Shown in pieces: positions 50,953-60,924 of a DNA stretch of 64,000 nt. Under the pieces are notes generated by a model. The model was not told where the DNA came from, searched no databases, and saw nothing but the letters and a program-made list of their open reading frames with translations. Within the stretch, counting starts at the first letter, position 1. Every line of letters starts with the position of its first letter. The position numbers and the translations under genes are program-made. The stretch is from Odontocerum albicorne. Its lineage: Eukaryota > Arthropoda > Insecta > Trichoptera > Odontoceridae. The stretch spans positions 20,693,115-20,757,114 of the forward strand of contig OX463865.1 in NCBI GenBank assembly GCA_949825065.1, given 5' to 3'.

Positions 50953-52385
50953 GGCTTCCAAACTGGTTTATACTAAAACCGGTTACCGGTTATTTGGATA
51001 AATTAAAAATAACCGAAAACAAGTTATTTTCATTTGGTAGACCGGTCGACTAATTATAATTAATTTTTATCTAACCACATTATTTTTGCTATATTTTGAT
51101 GGTGCATTTGGTCATATAATTCAAACATGACGTGTTATTTTACAGGTGTGTATGACCATCTTGACGCCGACGGTCGATAAACTATTGTCAACTTTTTCTA
51201 ATCCGAAACAACATTATTTATATTATGAACATTCAGAATATTGGTATTTAATACAAACAGGTATAAATATAATTACAATGGTTTTGTTTGCAAACATTTC
51301 TTAATCCAATCATAAATTTTATTGCCTTTGACAAGCGTATGAAGTGAAGTTTAGAGATACTCTCAACACCTTAACCAATAAATAAATAAAGCAATGCCTA
51401 CCTGCAGAACGACGATCGTATTGGACCTATGTATTGGTAGACAAAGGGCGGGTAAATCCCGCAGTTAAGTTGCCTGTTTAGCAGGAGTGTGGAGTTAGGA
51501 AAAAACAATTCCAACTTCAACTTTGATTCTAATTATAGTACATGTATATTGCTAACCATGTGTTATAATTAATTACGTGACGTCACTACTTAAATGTTGG
51601 ATTTTTTTGGAAATCATGTCTACACGGATTCCTCATCATAATTCCTACACGCTATTTGTACTAGATCAGGGGTCTCCAAACATGACCCGCGGGTCAACAC
51701 CGGCCCGCGAGCACCACCTATCCGGCCCGTCATAGTTTATTTTGATTACGTTGTAAAATTTACAATTTAAGTGAATCATACAAAATAATAAGCAGATGTT
51801 TTTATTTAACGACCAATTAAGAAACACAATAACTGACATACATAATGAAATTGAACATTTTAACTGTAATTTGATATGAGATTTATCCTAAAAACTTACA
51901 ATAAGTGACATGCATAGGTAATTCACATAATGAAATTAAACGTTATAATTATGATTTAAGTTCCAATATGAAAATTTGCACGTAATTTAAAACTACAGTA
52001 TGTTGGGTATGATGAGTTAGCTAGGTCTTGGCCCTTGGGACTTAGTGGAGGAGTCAGTGTGGCCCTTAGGCTAAAGAGTTTGGAGACCCCTGTACTAGAT
52101 GATACATTGTTCATAATTTTATAATGTAATTTATATAACCAATAAGTTTTTAAAAAAATGTAAAAAAAAATTAAGTCGGAATCGAATTTAGAATACCATC
52201 TCAGGACTCGGACTCTGCACAAAAAACCAACCATGACTTCGACTCCTGCATTCGACTCCACAGCCCCGTTGCAAAGTTCTATTCTTTATGAATACTTTCT
52301 CTTAACCGGTGAACCGTTTGTTTGGATTTAACAATAATCATAAACCGGGTAGTCGAATTTGCCTGTTAATTGGAAGCCCTAGCTA
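50953..52385. mobile_element. Candidate outer hAT-like element hosting nested insertions
   Basis: AGGCTTCCAAACTGG at the left and TTGGAAGCCCTAG at the right are inverted. Both are followed inward by CCGGTTAACC-type sequence (ACCGGTTACCGGTTATTTGG; TTAACCGGTGAACCG), typical of hAT elements with GGGCTTCCAA ends. Inside lies GTGTGGAGTTAGG at 51488 with TTCGACTCCACAGCCCCG at 52250, a possible second element, and the clear MITE at 51667-52092. Target duplications for the two outer layers were not found. Confidence 0.5.
51667..52092. mobile_element. hAT MITE with perfect ends and 8 bp duplication
   Basis: The 15 bp ends CAGGGGTCTCCAAAC are perfect inverted repeats, and TACTAGAT (51659-51666 and 52093-52100) is a perfect 8 bp target duplication. 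These are hallmarks of hAT transposition. The 426 bp interior includes the GC-rich subterminal GACCCGCGGGTCAACACCGG and has no transposase. Confidence 0.92.
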
Positions 52386-52626
52386 CTGTATATAACATAA
52401 GATAAATAAAACGATCAACTGATGTACCTACACAGACATACTCGTACGAGTATGTGTACACTTCTAAAGGGAACCGAAATCAGATCAAATCGTTTGAACT
52501 CAGGTACGGGTTTGAGTTTACAGCGATTCAATCGTTGGAGGAATTTACAAAAGTTCGTTATTAAAACAAACCTTGTCTGTGTGTAACTTTCTCCCCTGCT
52601 CCCTTGTGCTGATATATTATATATTA

Positions 52627-53553
52627 CTAGTTGCAACCCGTGAAATGTTCACGGAAGTAAGACAAATTCTACATTTATGAAAATATATATTCATAAATAT
52701 AGAATTTGTTTATATATATCATTTATACATCGTCCCCTTTTACACCGGTTCAAAAATTGTTAGCTAGGTATTTAAAATTCGTTCAGTTATCACGGACCCA
52801 CCGAGATTCAAATTTCGAATTACTTTCGGAGATAATCCAAGTATTCCTCTCTCGCTCTCTTGTATTCAAAATTCAATTCTCGTATTCTTTATTTGGCGAC
52901 AGCCGTCGTATGGGCTTTGGCCTATTTATACTATGACTAGTTGCAACCCGTGAAAAATTCACGGAAGTAAAACAAATTCTACATTTATGAAAATATATAT
53001 TCATAAATATAGAATTTGTTTATATATATCATTTATACATCGTCCCCTTTTACACCTGTTAAAAAAATGTTAGCTAGGTATTTAAAATTCGTTATCACGA
53101 ACCCTCCGAGATTCAAATTTCGAATTACTTTCGGAGATAATCCAAGTATTCCTCTCTCGCTCCCTTGTATTCAAAATTCAATTCTCGTATTCTTTCTTTG
53201 GCGACAGCCGTCGTATGGGTTTTTGCCTATTTATACTATGACTAGTTGCAACCCGTGAAATATTCACGGAAGTAAAACAAATTCTATATTCATGGAAATA
53301 TATATTCATAAATATAGAATTTGTTTATATATACATCATTTATACATCGTCCCCTTTTACACCGGTTCAAAAATTGTTAGCTAGGTATTTAAAATTCGTT
53401 TAGTTATCACGGACCCACCGAGATTCAAATTTCGAATTACTTTCGGAGATAATCCAATTATTCCTCTCTCGCTCCCCTGTATTCAAAATTCAATTCTCGT
53501 ATTCTTTCTTTGGCGACAAGCATCGTACGGGTTTTGACCTATTTATACTATGA
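52627..53553 (-). mobile_element. Three tandem Helitron-like non-autonomous units
   Basis: Units span 52627-52936, 52937-53241 and 53242-53553 (310, 305 and 312 bp). On the minus strand each begins TCATAGTATAAATAGG and ends with a 7 bp stem hairpin (CCGTGAA...TTCACGG, 3-base variable loop), then GGGTTGCAACTAG. TC starts, CTRR ends and a 3' hairpin define Helitrons. The flanking bases are A before TC and T after CTAG, i.e. insertion between A and T. The junctions are exact CTAG|TC head-to-tail joins. No Rep/helicase is encoded. The open frames at 52706 and 53016 are repeats of each other by descent only. Confidence 0.82.
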
Positions 53554-53699
53554 TTATTATTAGTGTTTGCGAAATGTGGAAATTTCCATTTCGACTTTCA
53601 AATGTAAATGTTTCCACGGCAACTTGCCGCTGAAGAAACTTATTATGTTCTTATTTTTATATTCTGCCTTCATTTCTCACTAATTAAGAACGCAGCTAT

Positions 53700-53786
53700 T
53701 TATTTATTACACTTTATTGTTTCTCCCTGGTGATTTATTACACTTTATTGTTTCTCCCTGGTGATTTATTACACTTTATTGTTTAC
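53700..53786. repeat. Tandem repeat, 32 bp unit
   Basis: TTTATTACACTTTATTGTTT with CTCCCTGGTGA occurs twice in full, and a third partial unit leads into CAGTACAAACTGACAGGC, a minus-strand SINE-A/L-D-like tail. Confidence 0.8.
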
Positions 53787-53811
53787 AGTACAAACTGACA
53801 GGCTTTTTGCT

Positions 53812-53836
53812 GCGAGGTTAGGTTAGGTTAAGTTAG
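53812..53836 (+). repeat. Short telomere-like (TTAGG)n tract
   Basis: GAGGTTAGGTTAGGTTAAGT contains about four TTAGG-type units with one change. Insects commonly use TTAGG at telomeres, but this tract is very short. Confidence 0.5.
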
Positions 53837-54145
53837 GCGACTATATTTATGTTTGGTCTTTCAACCAAACATAAATATTGTCGCCGATGTTGCAGGAACA
53901 CGTAAATCGATTTTTTGTTATAAGTGACTTTCTTTATTTTTTGTCATCTCATGTATCATTGACAGATATTTTTGCATTAACACATATATTTATTTTCAAC
54001 GCGGAACGCATTTATTCATAACTGCAATACCAAGTGACGTTTTTATTTTATTATATTTTTGCGGAAAAATAGTTTTCTGTCTCCCCTGTAAAATTTGGGC
54101 AATTCTATATACCTACGTGTTCCTGCAGTATCGGCGGCGATATGT
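53836..54145. mobile_element. Candidate MITE with hairpin end
   Basis: GATGTTGCAGGAACACGTAA (about 53886) and the reverse complement of TACGTGTTCCTGCAGTATCG (about 54114) form inverted ends of about 25 bp, GTCGCCGATGTTGCAGG being the outer part. Immediately outside the left end is a near-perfect 21 bp stem (ATTTATGTTTGG...CCAAACATAAAT). The class is unknown. Confidence 0.55.
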
Positions 54146-54149
54146 TAAA

Positions 54150-54285
54150 GTAGCCTTAAGGGAAAAATCAGACTGGAATCTTTTTATTTTAAAATGGGTT
54201 CCATCAGGAAGCAACCCTGCAACTTCCAGGTCGTAAGTCAGGCGTCTTACCGACTATGCCACGGACTTGATGTTTGAGGCGAAGC
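54150..54285 (-). repeat. SINE-A, 5' part
   Basis: The minus-strand head is GTTCCATCAGGAAGCAACCC and CTTACCGACTATGCCACGGA. Part of the body lies to the left, but the tail is missing. Confidence 0.7.
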
Positions 54286-54389
54286 AATCGATCTCATCAA
54301 CCCTCGAAAATTATGTGGAGAAAAATATAATTTGCTTTTAAGATATCTGAATTAATTCAAACCATCCCATTATTACCGTTTTGGGATAG

Positions 54390-54850
54390 GCAAGGAGAAC
54401 AAAGCGTCAGACCGGCCTATCTCGGCACACATCGTTAGCCCCTTCCACATCTATATATCGTCACATACAATTACGATTCGTCACATTTTTCCGTTTCCTT
54501 CTTTCAAAATATCATTCACTTGATCCAACCATACTTTTTTTGGACCTTATCTCACGCTTATTAATTTTATTAATCTTTCTTCATTCAATCGTTCCACGGG
54601 TCCATAACATCTCAGAGTGCTGCTCATATTACTCAACACATCTGCCTTAAATTAGCATTCCTTCCTAATTACTTCATTCCGTATTCTGTCATACATTGTC
54701 ACCCCATGTATTCTTCTTAATGCATGCATTTGTAAAATATGTGTTCGGCTCTTTTGAATATTTTTTCCACATCCACGGTTCACTCTTATACATCGAAATT
54801 TGTTACTATTATACTGTTAGGGCTATCATCTTAGCAGATTTTGATAATGT
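54390..54850 (-). pseudogene. L-A LINE fragment
   Basis: In reverse order: CGTTTTGGGATAGGCAAGGA, CATCTATATATCGTCACATA, CATTCACTTGATCCAACCAT, ATCGTTCCACGGGTCCATAA, CATCTCAGAGTGCTGC and TTCCGTATTCTGTCATACAT. It extends into the E.R.LR.I block and ends near the CACGGTTCACTC segment. Confidence 0.75.
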
Positions 54851-54884
54851 AAATTGAAAGAATGTACGACCGGATAAGCGGTTT

Positions 54885-55200
54885 TCAATTTTTTCCCACT
54901 TACGACACCCTTAATCGGGGTTTACACTTTTTTCACGACGCCTTAAAAAAGTAACTATGTGGGATGGGTGAGCCTGTTGTCCACCACGCAGTTTCTCAGA
55001 TTTTGGATTCAAACTAGACTACATATACTTTCATTTGATGTACCACGTTGACTCTTGAGCCATATTTGGTTTTTATTTAAGCTACCAGTGAAAACCCAGC
55101 TTCACAGAGTCTTGTCGCAAATGAGAGAACTTGTCGCAAATGAGACCAGGATTTAGCGAGCTTTAGCACTCAGCAAAGGATATTCATCCAAAACTCAACC
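54885..55200. mobile_element. hAT-like element remnant
   Basis: GGTTTTCAATTTTTTCCCAC, TTACGACACCCTTAATCGGG and GTTTACACTTTTTTCACGAC resemble one end of hAT elements of the GGTTTTCAACC...CACGACCCC type. A small duplication CTTGTCGCAAATGAGA occurs twice at about 55112 and 55131. Confidence 0.5.
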
Positions 55201-55369
55201 AGTTTCCATAACAACAATTTTGTTTTGCAAATATAGGATGGGGCAAAATTAACTCCACGATTTCGTGTGTTTACAAATTTGAAATGAATGGAGTAATTTT
55301 GTTTATCTTTTTAGTTTTTAAAGATCCGTTTGACGAGTTCTGTTAACTGGGCAGTATATTTACGTGTGA

Positions 55370-55790
55370 TGAGCGAGAGTTGTAAGGGACATTGAAATAA
55401 TAGTAGCGACAGGGAATGAGGTAAACAGTACACTTAATGTTATATACCGCGCAATATCAACAACATGAAAAACGGCAGTACATGATAATGTGTTCGTGCC
55501 CACCTTGGTGGATGGAAGTGAAACTCGGGCATGGCAGAAGAAGGATAAATGTAAGATCAATGTAGTGGAAATGCGTGCACTAAAGAAAATATGTGGAATG
55601 TCAGTATTTGAAAGAAGGAGGACTGAAATCAAGAAGTCAATACATGAATAAACTGAATTTTTAATTAAGATGAAGAAAGGAGCTTTACGAGTGAGATGGT
55701 TTGGACATAGGAAGAGAATGAATGATGAAATAATGACTAAGCAAGCATACAAGTCAGAAGTGTAAGATGTGCTTAGAAGAGGCAGACCCA
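55370..55790 (+). pseudogene. L-A LINE fragment
   Basis: GATGGAAGTGAAACTCGGGC, AGTGGAAATGCGTGCACTAA, GAAAATATGTGGAATGTCAG, GAGATGGTTTGGACATAGGA and GTGCTTAGAAGAGGCAGACC follow the L-A order from the YGSETW block to GRGRP. The final exon-like tail is missing. Confidence 0.75.
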
Positions 55791-55811
55791 TCCCGAAGGA
55801 CGCGCATGATA

Positions 55812-55966
55812 TGTCGCTACCCTAATTTGTAAATTTGTAAACTCCATAAATACAAACTTTACAGGGCGGCAATACAACTGCATAACTATTCTAAATTAAG
55901 TCAATTATTAAGTAATTTTTCGACAAAAGTGGAGTTAGCAAATTTACAAATTAGGGTAGCGATGTG
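55812..55966. mobile_element. Short TA-flanked MITE
   Basis: CGCTACCCTAATTTGTAAAT at 55814 and its reverse complement ending at 55961 form inverted repeats of about 23 bp that pair further inside (TTTG...AACTCC). TA lies at both edges. The element is 155 bp and has no coding capacity. Confidence 0.75.
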
Positions 55967-57194
55967 TATATTTGTATTTACAATAGTATTTAAACTTTTT
56001 GTTTGTTAAATGTCAGACGATATATCATTCAAATGTCTGTCCGAATTTCTCATAACTTTTTTTAATATTTCAAACGGTTCTTTAGTTCGACAAGCGTTAA
56101 TGATTTATTCACATACACATTTTCTTTCAAATAACTCCATAAAATATGTCTGGAGCTCTTAAATCAGATGACGTTGCAGACCAAAAATCATCAAAACGAG
56201 AAATAATCAGCCTGGAAAAAGACCGTTCAAAATCCGTTTTGTTCCTCTGGCTGCATACGATGTTGCGCCGTCTTGTTGAAACCACGTTTAGTCCAGACTC
56301 TTCAGTTTGCGGCATCAAAAGTCTTGAATCATCTGTCGATAATTAGCACCAGTAACAGTTGTTTATCAATTTTCATTTAAAAAAATATAGTCCATTGACA
56401 TGCTGGGGATGAGTAGCGCACCATACTGTAATTTTTTTGTGGATATAATGATGTTTTATGAATTATTTGTGGATTTTCACTTCCCCGAAATCGAGAATTT
56501 TGTTTATTGATATGACCACTGAAAAGAAAAATTGCTCCGTCACTCGTTATTTTTTTCTCTCGAATTATCAAATTCTCTTGCTAGATTAAGAATGGCATTA
56601 CTGTACTCCGAACGCTGATTAACTCTGGGTAATAAATAGCTGTTTCACTAATAGGACTTTGTAAGTGAAAATAGGTGTATGTTAAATATGTGTACAAAAT
56701 TCGTCCGAGTCTGAAAAAAATTTGAATTGTTTGAGCAAGAGTTTTTTTCAAGTTTCTTGAGATTCCGTAACACTTTCACTAACACGGGCGATGTTTTCTT
56801 CACTATGGCCAGTTCTTGGCCTTCCTGTACGGTGAGAGCCTGAGGTCGTTCCATACTGTTCAAATCGATTTGTTAAAGCATGAATTGTTTCTTATCTGTC
56901 ACTGGTTGATTACAGTATCTTCTTCAATATTCCCGTTGTGTTGTACAACTGACTTATTAAAAAAAATTGTTACAATATCTGCACTTTGTAGGGGCGTGAC
57001 TATTCATTATTCATTTTGCACTATTCTACTTAATTAAAAAAATTATCAGTGTCAACATTAAAACATGACCGCTCTTTCCAACAGGGGAGTGGATTTTGCA
57101 CCACCCTGTACTAAAGATTGTCTGAAATTATGAAAATCTTCGAACATCCTGCGGCGCCTCAGGGCGTCGAGGCGCACACTTTGAAAACCTTTGG

Positions 57195-57440
57195 GATGAC
57201 TGTTTGTTAGAAAGGGATGTAATAATCAGAATTAAGGAAGGATTCTCGGGATTCGTATTGGTTATTTGAAAACAGTACGAAATGCCTCGCTTTGAAAGGG
57301 TGATGGAAATAAAAAGTATAAGAAGGGGCGGGGGGTGGGGTATTCGAACCCACGACCTTCTTTTGCCTGGAAACTGCTCGATTATTTTCATAGTCATTTT
57401 GATGCAAAGTTTTCTTAGATATTGAGATATCGCAATTATA
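57195..57440 (-). repeat. Possible tRNA-derived SINE, unassigned family
   Basis: The minus strand has GTCGTGGGTTCGAATACCCC, a good B-box-like element, about 40 bp after GACTATGAAAATAATCGAGC. It matches neither SINE-A nor SINE-B. A tRNA fold is not convincing. Confidence 0.4.
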
Positions 57441-57469
57441 GTCGGACATATTTGGAACGAAAATTAAAT

Positions 57470-57785
57470 AAATTTAAATGTTGTTTATAGTTAAGGCATT
57501 AACATTGTGGAGGTTTAAAGACATTGTAATTTATTTTTATCAAACACTGTTTATTCCACTTTTTTATGACGGTATAACCCTACCGGTTTCAAGGCTTTCA
57601 CCTCATCTTCAGGGGAGCGCAAACAAGACTGATGCAAAGTTTTCTTCGATACAAGACTGATGCAAAGTTGTCTTGTTTGCGCTCCCCTGAAGATGAGGTG
57701 AAAGCCTTGAAAGCGGTAGGGTTATACCGTCATAAAAAAGTGGAATAAACAGTGTTTGATAAAAATAAATTACAATAAATTAAAA
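57470..57785. mobile_element. Penelope-like palindromic element
   Basis: The left (minus) arm 57525-57632 and right (plus) arm 57670-57780 flank a short spacer in which GACTGATGCAAAGTTTTCTT is duplicated. The phrase GATGCAAAGTTTTCTTAGAT also occurs just upstream at 57401, so the spacer carries a flanking-DNA filler. The plus arm has CTGAAGATGAGGTGAAAGCC but TTGAAAGCGG in place of TTGAAACCGG. Confidence 0.65.
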
Positions 57786-57944
57786 TAATGGAATGGGATA
57801 GTTGGAGGAATTCTAAATGAGAGAAACATGAGAAGAATAAAAACTGTGTGTGTGCGTGAAGACAAAAAGATATGTCGTCTCTGTCTATCACAAAAGAAAC
57901 ATGGAGTAATGGTATAATACACAATATCATTACTTCATGATATT

Positions 57945-58035
57945 TTATGGACGACCTTTATGGTTTAGTTGGTAATTCGCTCGACTTATACCCGTGGGCT
58001 TCGGGTTCGATTCTCGATGTTACCCGAAAATATGA
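57945..58035 (+). repeat. SINE-A-like tRNA-derived head
   Basis: GACCTTTATGGTTTAGTTGG (A-box side) and TTCGGGTTCGATTCTCGATG (B-box side). The body is diverged. Confidence 0.55.
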
Positions 58036-58082
58036 AAGAAATGGGTTTCAGTCTAGTAAAAATAAGTTTGTTATCTTGTTAA

Positions 58083-58180
58083 TAGTTAAGGCATTAACGT
58101 TGTGGAGGTTTAAATACATTGTAATTTATTTTTGTCAAACACTGTTTAAACAGTGTTTGATAAAAGTAAATTACAAAAAA
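58083..58180. mobile_element. Collapsed Penelope-like palindrome
   Basis: ATAGTTAAGGCATTAACGTT and GTGGAGGTTTAAATACATTG lead to GTCAAACACTGTTTAAACAGTGTTTGATAA-type sequence. The two outer arm ends are joined directly at TTTAAA, so the motif-bearing centre has been deleted exactly between the arms. Confidence 0.7.
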
Positions 58181-58379
58181 TAAGTTTTAGTGGTAACGAT
58201 GTTGACACGTAAAACACGTGTGAAGTACTTACTGTATGTTGCACCTTTACGTGCGGAGTTGTATAACCAAGGTACACGGTGACGAACTTCGAGTTTCGTG
58301 TTGTTTCCCGGCCAAGCTCTTCAATACGTCCGGGTCACCAGTTCTAATATGTTAAAGTGCACTATACGAATGGAAACAA

Positions 58380-58660
58380 TTCAGTATATTTAATGAATGA
58401 AGAAAGACTGACAAAACAAATATATAGTGAAAATATGATTGGAAGGTGTGGTAGAAGAAGACCAAGGAAAGTACGGTCGGATCAAGTAAATTATATTTTG
58501 AAAGAGGGAAATGTTATAAATGAGAGAAATCGTTGGAGTTGTGTGGAAATGTGTATGTTTGTAGAAAATTCGAAATTTGGGTGTCGCTATAGGAAAGGTT
58601 GACGCTCTGACCTTTCTGCCTATCCCGACAGAGAAGCGACGAGATGGCATGTATGTAACA
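58380..58660 (+). pseudogene. L-A LINE 3' fragment
   Basis: The frame at 58357-58602 reads NEERLTKQIYSENMIGRCGR, RRPRKVRSDQVNYILKEGNV, NERNRWSC and CRYRKG, i.e. the last about 80 residues of the L-A ORF2, and ends ATGGCATGTATGTAAC. It is among the best-preserved L-A ends. Confidence 0.8.
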
Positions 58661-58764
58661 TACTCTGTACACGCGAGTTTTTTTAAAACTAAGTTTCAAT
58701 CAAGCTTTATGCTTTGAAATCACCTTTACACATAAATTCTAAGTTATAACCGCACCATTATCAC

Positions 58765-58885
58765 TGGATGGTTTGAGCATAGAAGAGGCGAACACACATT
58801 GTCGCATTAGGAAAGTCGGGCTTTCTATCCTTTCTGCCTACCACGTGAAAGGTAAACGGTGTGATGGTGTTATGTATGTTTGTAC
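58765..58885 (+). mobile_element. L-A LINE 3' end
   Basis: GTTTGAGCATAGAAGAGGCG, CGCATTAGGAAAGTCGGGCT and ACGGTGTGATGGTGTTATGT with GTATG repeats form the last about 110 bp of the family. Confidence 0.65.
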
Positions 58886-59240
58886 TTCGTACACCCATTT
58901 GTTTGTAAAGAATGGCTCTCCCAACAAAAATCAAGTCTCTCGGTATTAAATATTGACGTTAACAGCAGGGAAGAGGGCTCCTCCCGCGGGACGCCTCTCC
59001 CGGCGCTCATATCCTGGAGATATATGGCGCCATTACACGGGCACTCCGGGACCCGGAATGGCCTTGTGGGGGAGGGACGTTTTAAATATGGTGATTCCTG
59101 AACCTGGGATCAGCGGTGGGACAAAAGACTGCCTTTCAAAATATTCCAATTTATTTGCTAATTCATATATATCGCCATGTCATATTCCGAATTTCTCATA
59201 CTATTCGTATCCCCATATCTGGATTTATAATAAAATGATA
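58886..59240. other. Unassigned interval with GC-rich island
   Basis: About 58965-59075 is CpG-rich (CTCCCGCGGGACGCCTCTCC, GGCGCCATTACACGGGCACT) and open in two plus frames (58880-59101 and 58953-59375) without recognisable protein features. Confidence 0.4.
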
Positions 59241-59244
59241 ATTT

Positions 59245-60760
59245 ATTTAGCGCCGTTTAGAGAGCAGACTCGCCTCTTGAGCGTTCCAATTCGGGACTGG
59301 AACCCACATTTTTTGACAGGTAAAATGTATTACAAAATAGTTAGTTATAAGTTAAGTGTAATTATAGATTGGTAGTGGCTACGTCCATTCGATAGGGTAC
59401 TTTTGAGCGCTCCAATTCGGGACTAGAACCCACATTTTTGACAGGTTAAATGTACTAAGCGTATCCAGAAAGTAAGTGTACTGAGGCTCTCACGACCGGA
59501 TGGATTTTATTTTCGACATGTTGGCTACACTTCCGTGTAGCCTGACCCTTCCCCTCCGCAACGAGACCGGTTCGAGGTCAGTACGCTGAGAAGTGTCGGC
59601 GCGAAACCACGTTTCGTGAAAATTGTCAATCCAATCTCCCGCCAAGTGCGAAATACGCGGCGTCATCCGTTATCTCGTTTGGAAGGGAAAACCTCCGGTT
59701 GACGTTTATAATGAGGTGAAAACTGCATATGGTGATAAAGCTATGAATCGTACGAGTGTGTACAAGTGGTGTCGCGAGTTTAAAAATGGTCGTTCGTCTG
59801 TGCATGATGATCAGAAAAGTTCAAAACCACAATTTCAGCCAAGAAAATCATGGCGTCCGTGTTTTGGGACTGTCAAGGCATAATTTTAATTGAATATATG
59901 CCTCAAGGGGAGACCATCAACTCTGCAAGATACTGTGAGACCCTAAAAAAATTGCGGAGGGTGATTCAGAACAAGAGGAGAGGCATGCTGACAAATGGGG
60001 ATTCTGCCTGCTGCACGACAATGCCAGACCACACACGGCCAACACCACGAAGGAACTGCTCGCCTCGTTTAAATGGGATTTCCTGAACCATCCCGCGCAT
60101 TCCCCTCCTAGCACCTTCAGATTACTATCTCTGCCTCCCTGAAGCTGCACATGGGTGGAAAAAGGTTTTCAACCGACGAGGCGGTAAAGGACGAGATGGA
60201 GAAGTGGACGGAGGGGTTGGCGGGAAACTACTTCGAGGAAGGCATCAAAAAGTTGATACCCCGCTTCACCACCTGCATTGAGAGGAATGGCGACTATGTC
60301 GAATAATAGCTTACATAGTACTACGGTAACCACGTAATTTTTTTGTTTAAATAAAAAAAATTGTAACCTACAAAAATTCAGTACGCTTACTTTCTGGATA
60401 TGCCTCGTATTACAAAATAGTTAGTTATAAGTTAAGTGTAAGGATAGATTGGTAGTGGCTGCGGCCATTTGATAGGGTACTTTTGAGCGCTCCAATTCGG
60501 GACTAGAACCCACATTTATGACAGGTTAAAAATATTACAAAATAGTTAGTTATAAGTTAAGTGTAAGGATATGTTAGTAGTGGCTGCGGCCATTTGATAG
60601 GGTACTTTCGGGTTCTCCAATTCGGGACTAGAACCCACATTTTTTGACAGCTTAAAAATATTACAAAATAGTTATAAGTTAAGTGTAAGGATAGGTTAGT
60701 AGTGGCTGCGGCCATTCGGATTGGACCCACATTTTTTGACAGATTGAATATGATTATAAA
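59245..60760 (-). repeat. R4-tail tandem array interrupted by a mariner element
   Basis: Units of about 124-126 bp begin ATTACAAAATAGTTAGTTAT and contain AGTTAAGTGTAAGGATAG, GGTAGTGGCTGCGGCCATT and GCTCCAATTCGGGACTAGAA. They start at 59329, 60409, 60534 and 60660, with a shorter last unit. The first segment includes the true R4 end (GCGCCGTTTAGAGAGCAGAC at 59252). The mariner at 59455-60407 separates the first and second units exactly at a unit start. Confidence 0.85.
59455..60407 (+). pseudogene. Mariner-type element, deleted and frameshifted
   Basis: TA at 59453-59454 and 60408-60409 flanks ends that share TATCCAGAAAGTAAGYGTAC in inverted orientation. The plus-strand remnant begins KCEIRGVIRYLVWKGKPPVD and continues VYKWCREFKNGR (DNA-binding part, 59641-59800). 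After a deletion it resumes with INSARYCETLKKLRR, a LLHDNARPHTA block in another frame (second aspartate) and the C-terminal FEEGIKKLIPRFTTCIERNG. The first catalytic region is missing and the YSPDLAP block is damaged, so it is non-autonomous (953 bp against about 1.3 kb). Confidence 0.87.
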
Positions 60761-60924
60761 AAAATATATATGTTTAGTGTAAGGATAGGAAGGTAGTGGC
60801 TGCGGACATTCGATAGAGTACTTCCCCGTATCTGTATTATAGTAATGAACGTAGTGTTTACATTGTAGTAATAATTTTATGGTTTGACATTTTTATGGGA
60901 ATAATAGTAATTAAAGGACTATTT

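Larger units (their letters stand above)
55236..57108 (-). pseudogene. Tc1/mariner-type element, full-length but degenerate, with nested insertions
   Basis: The left end GGATGGGGCAAAATTAACTC and the right end, read inward CAGGGTGGTGCAAAATCCAC, are inverted and next to TA. On the minus strand the transposase runs from ERPQALTVQEGQELAIV (56863) through LIIREKKITSDGAIFLFSGH and NKQNSRFRGSENPQIIHK (56571-56377) to RLIISRFDDF and APDIFYGVI (56318-56127). This gives the N-terminal, first-acid and third-acid regions in order. Stops and frameshifts disable it. An L-A LINE (55370-55790) and a small MITE (55812-55966) lie inside. Confidence 0.75.

Noticed and set aside
52706..53258. Two similar open frames in neighbouring units
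   Set aside because: They are similar because the Helitron-like units are copies. The frames are not preserved in the third unit and include end sequences.
53812..53836. True telomere or chromosome end
   Set aside because: Only about four degenerate units are present, with ordinary interspersed repeats on both sides.
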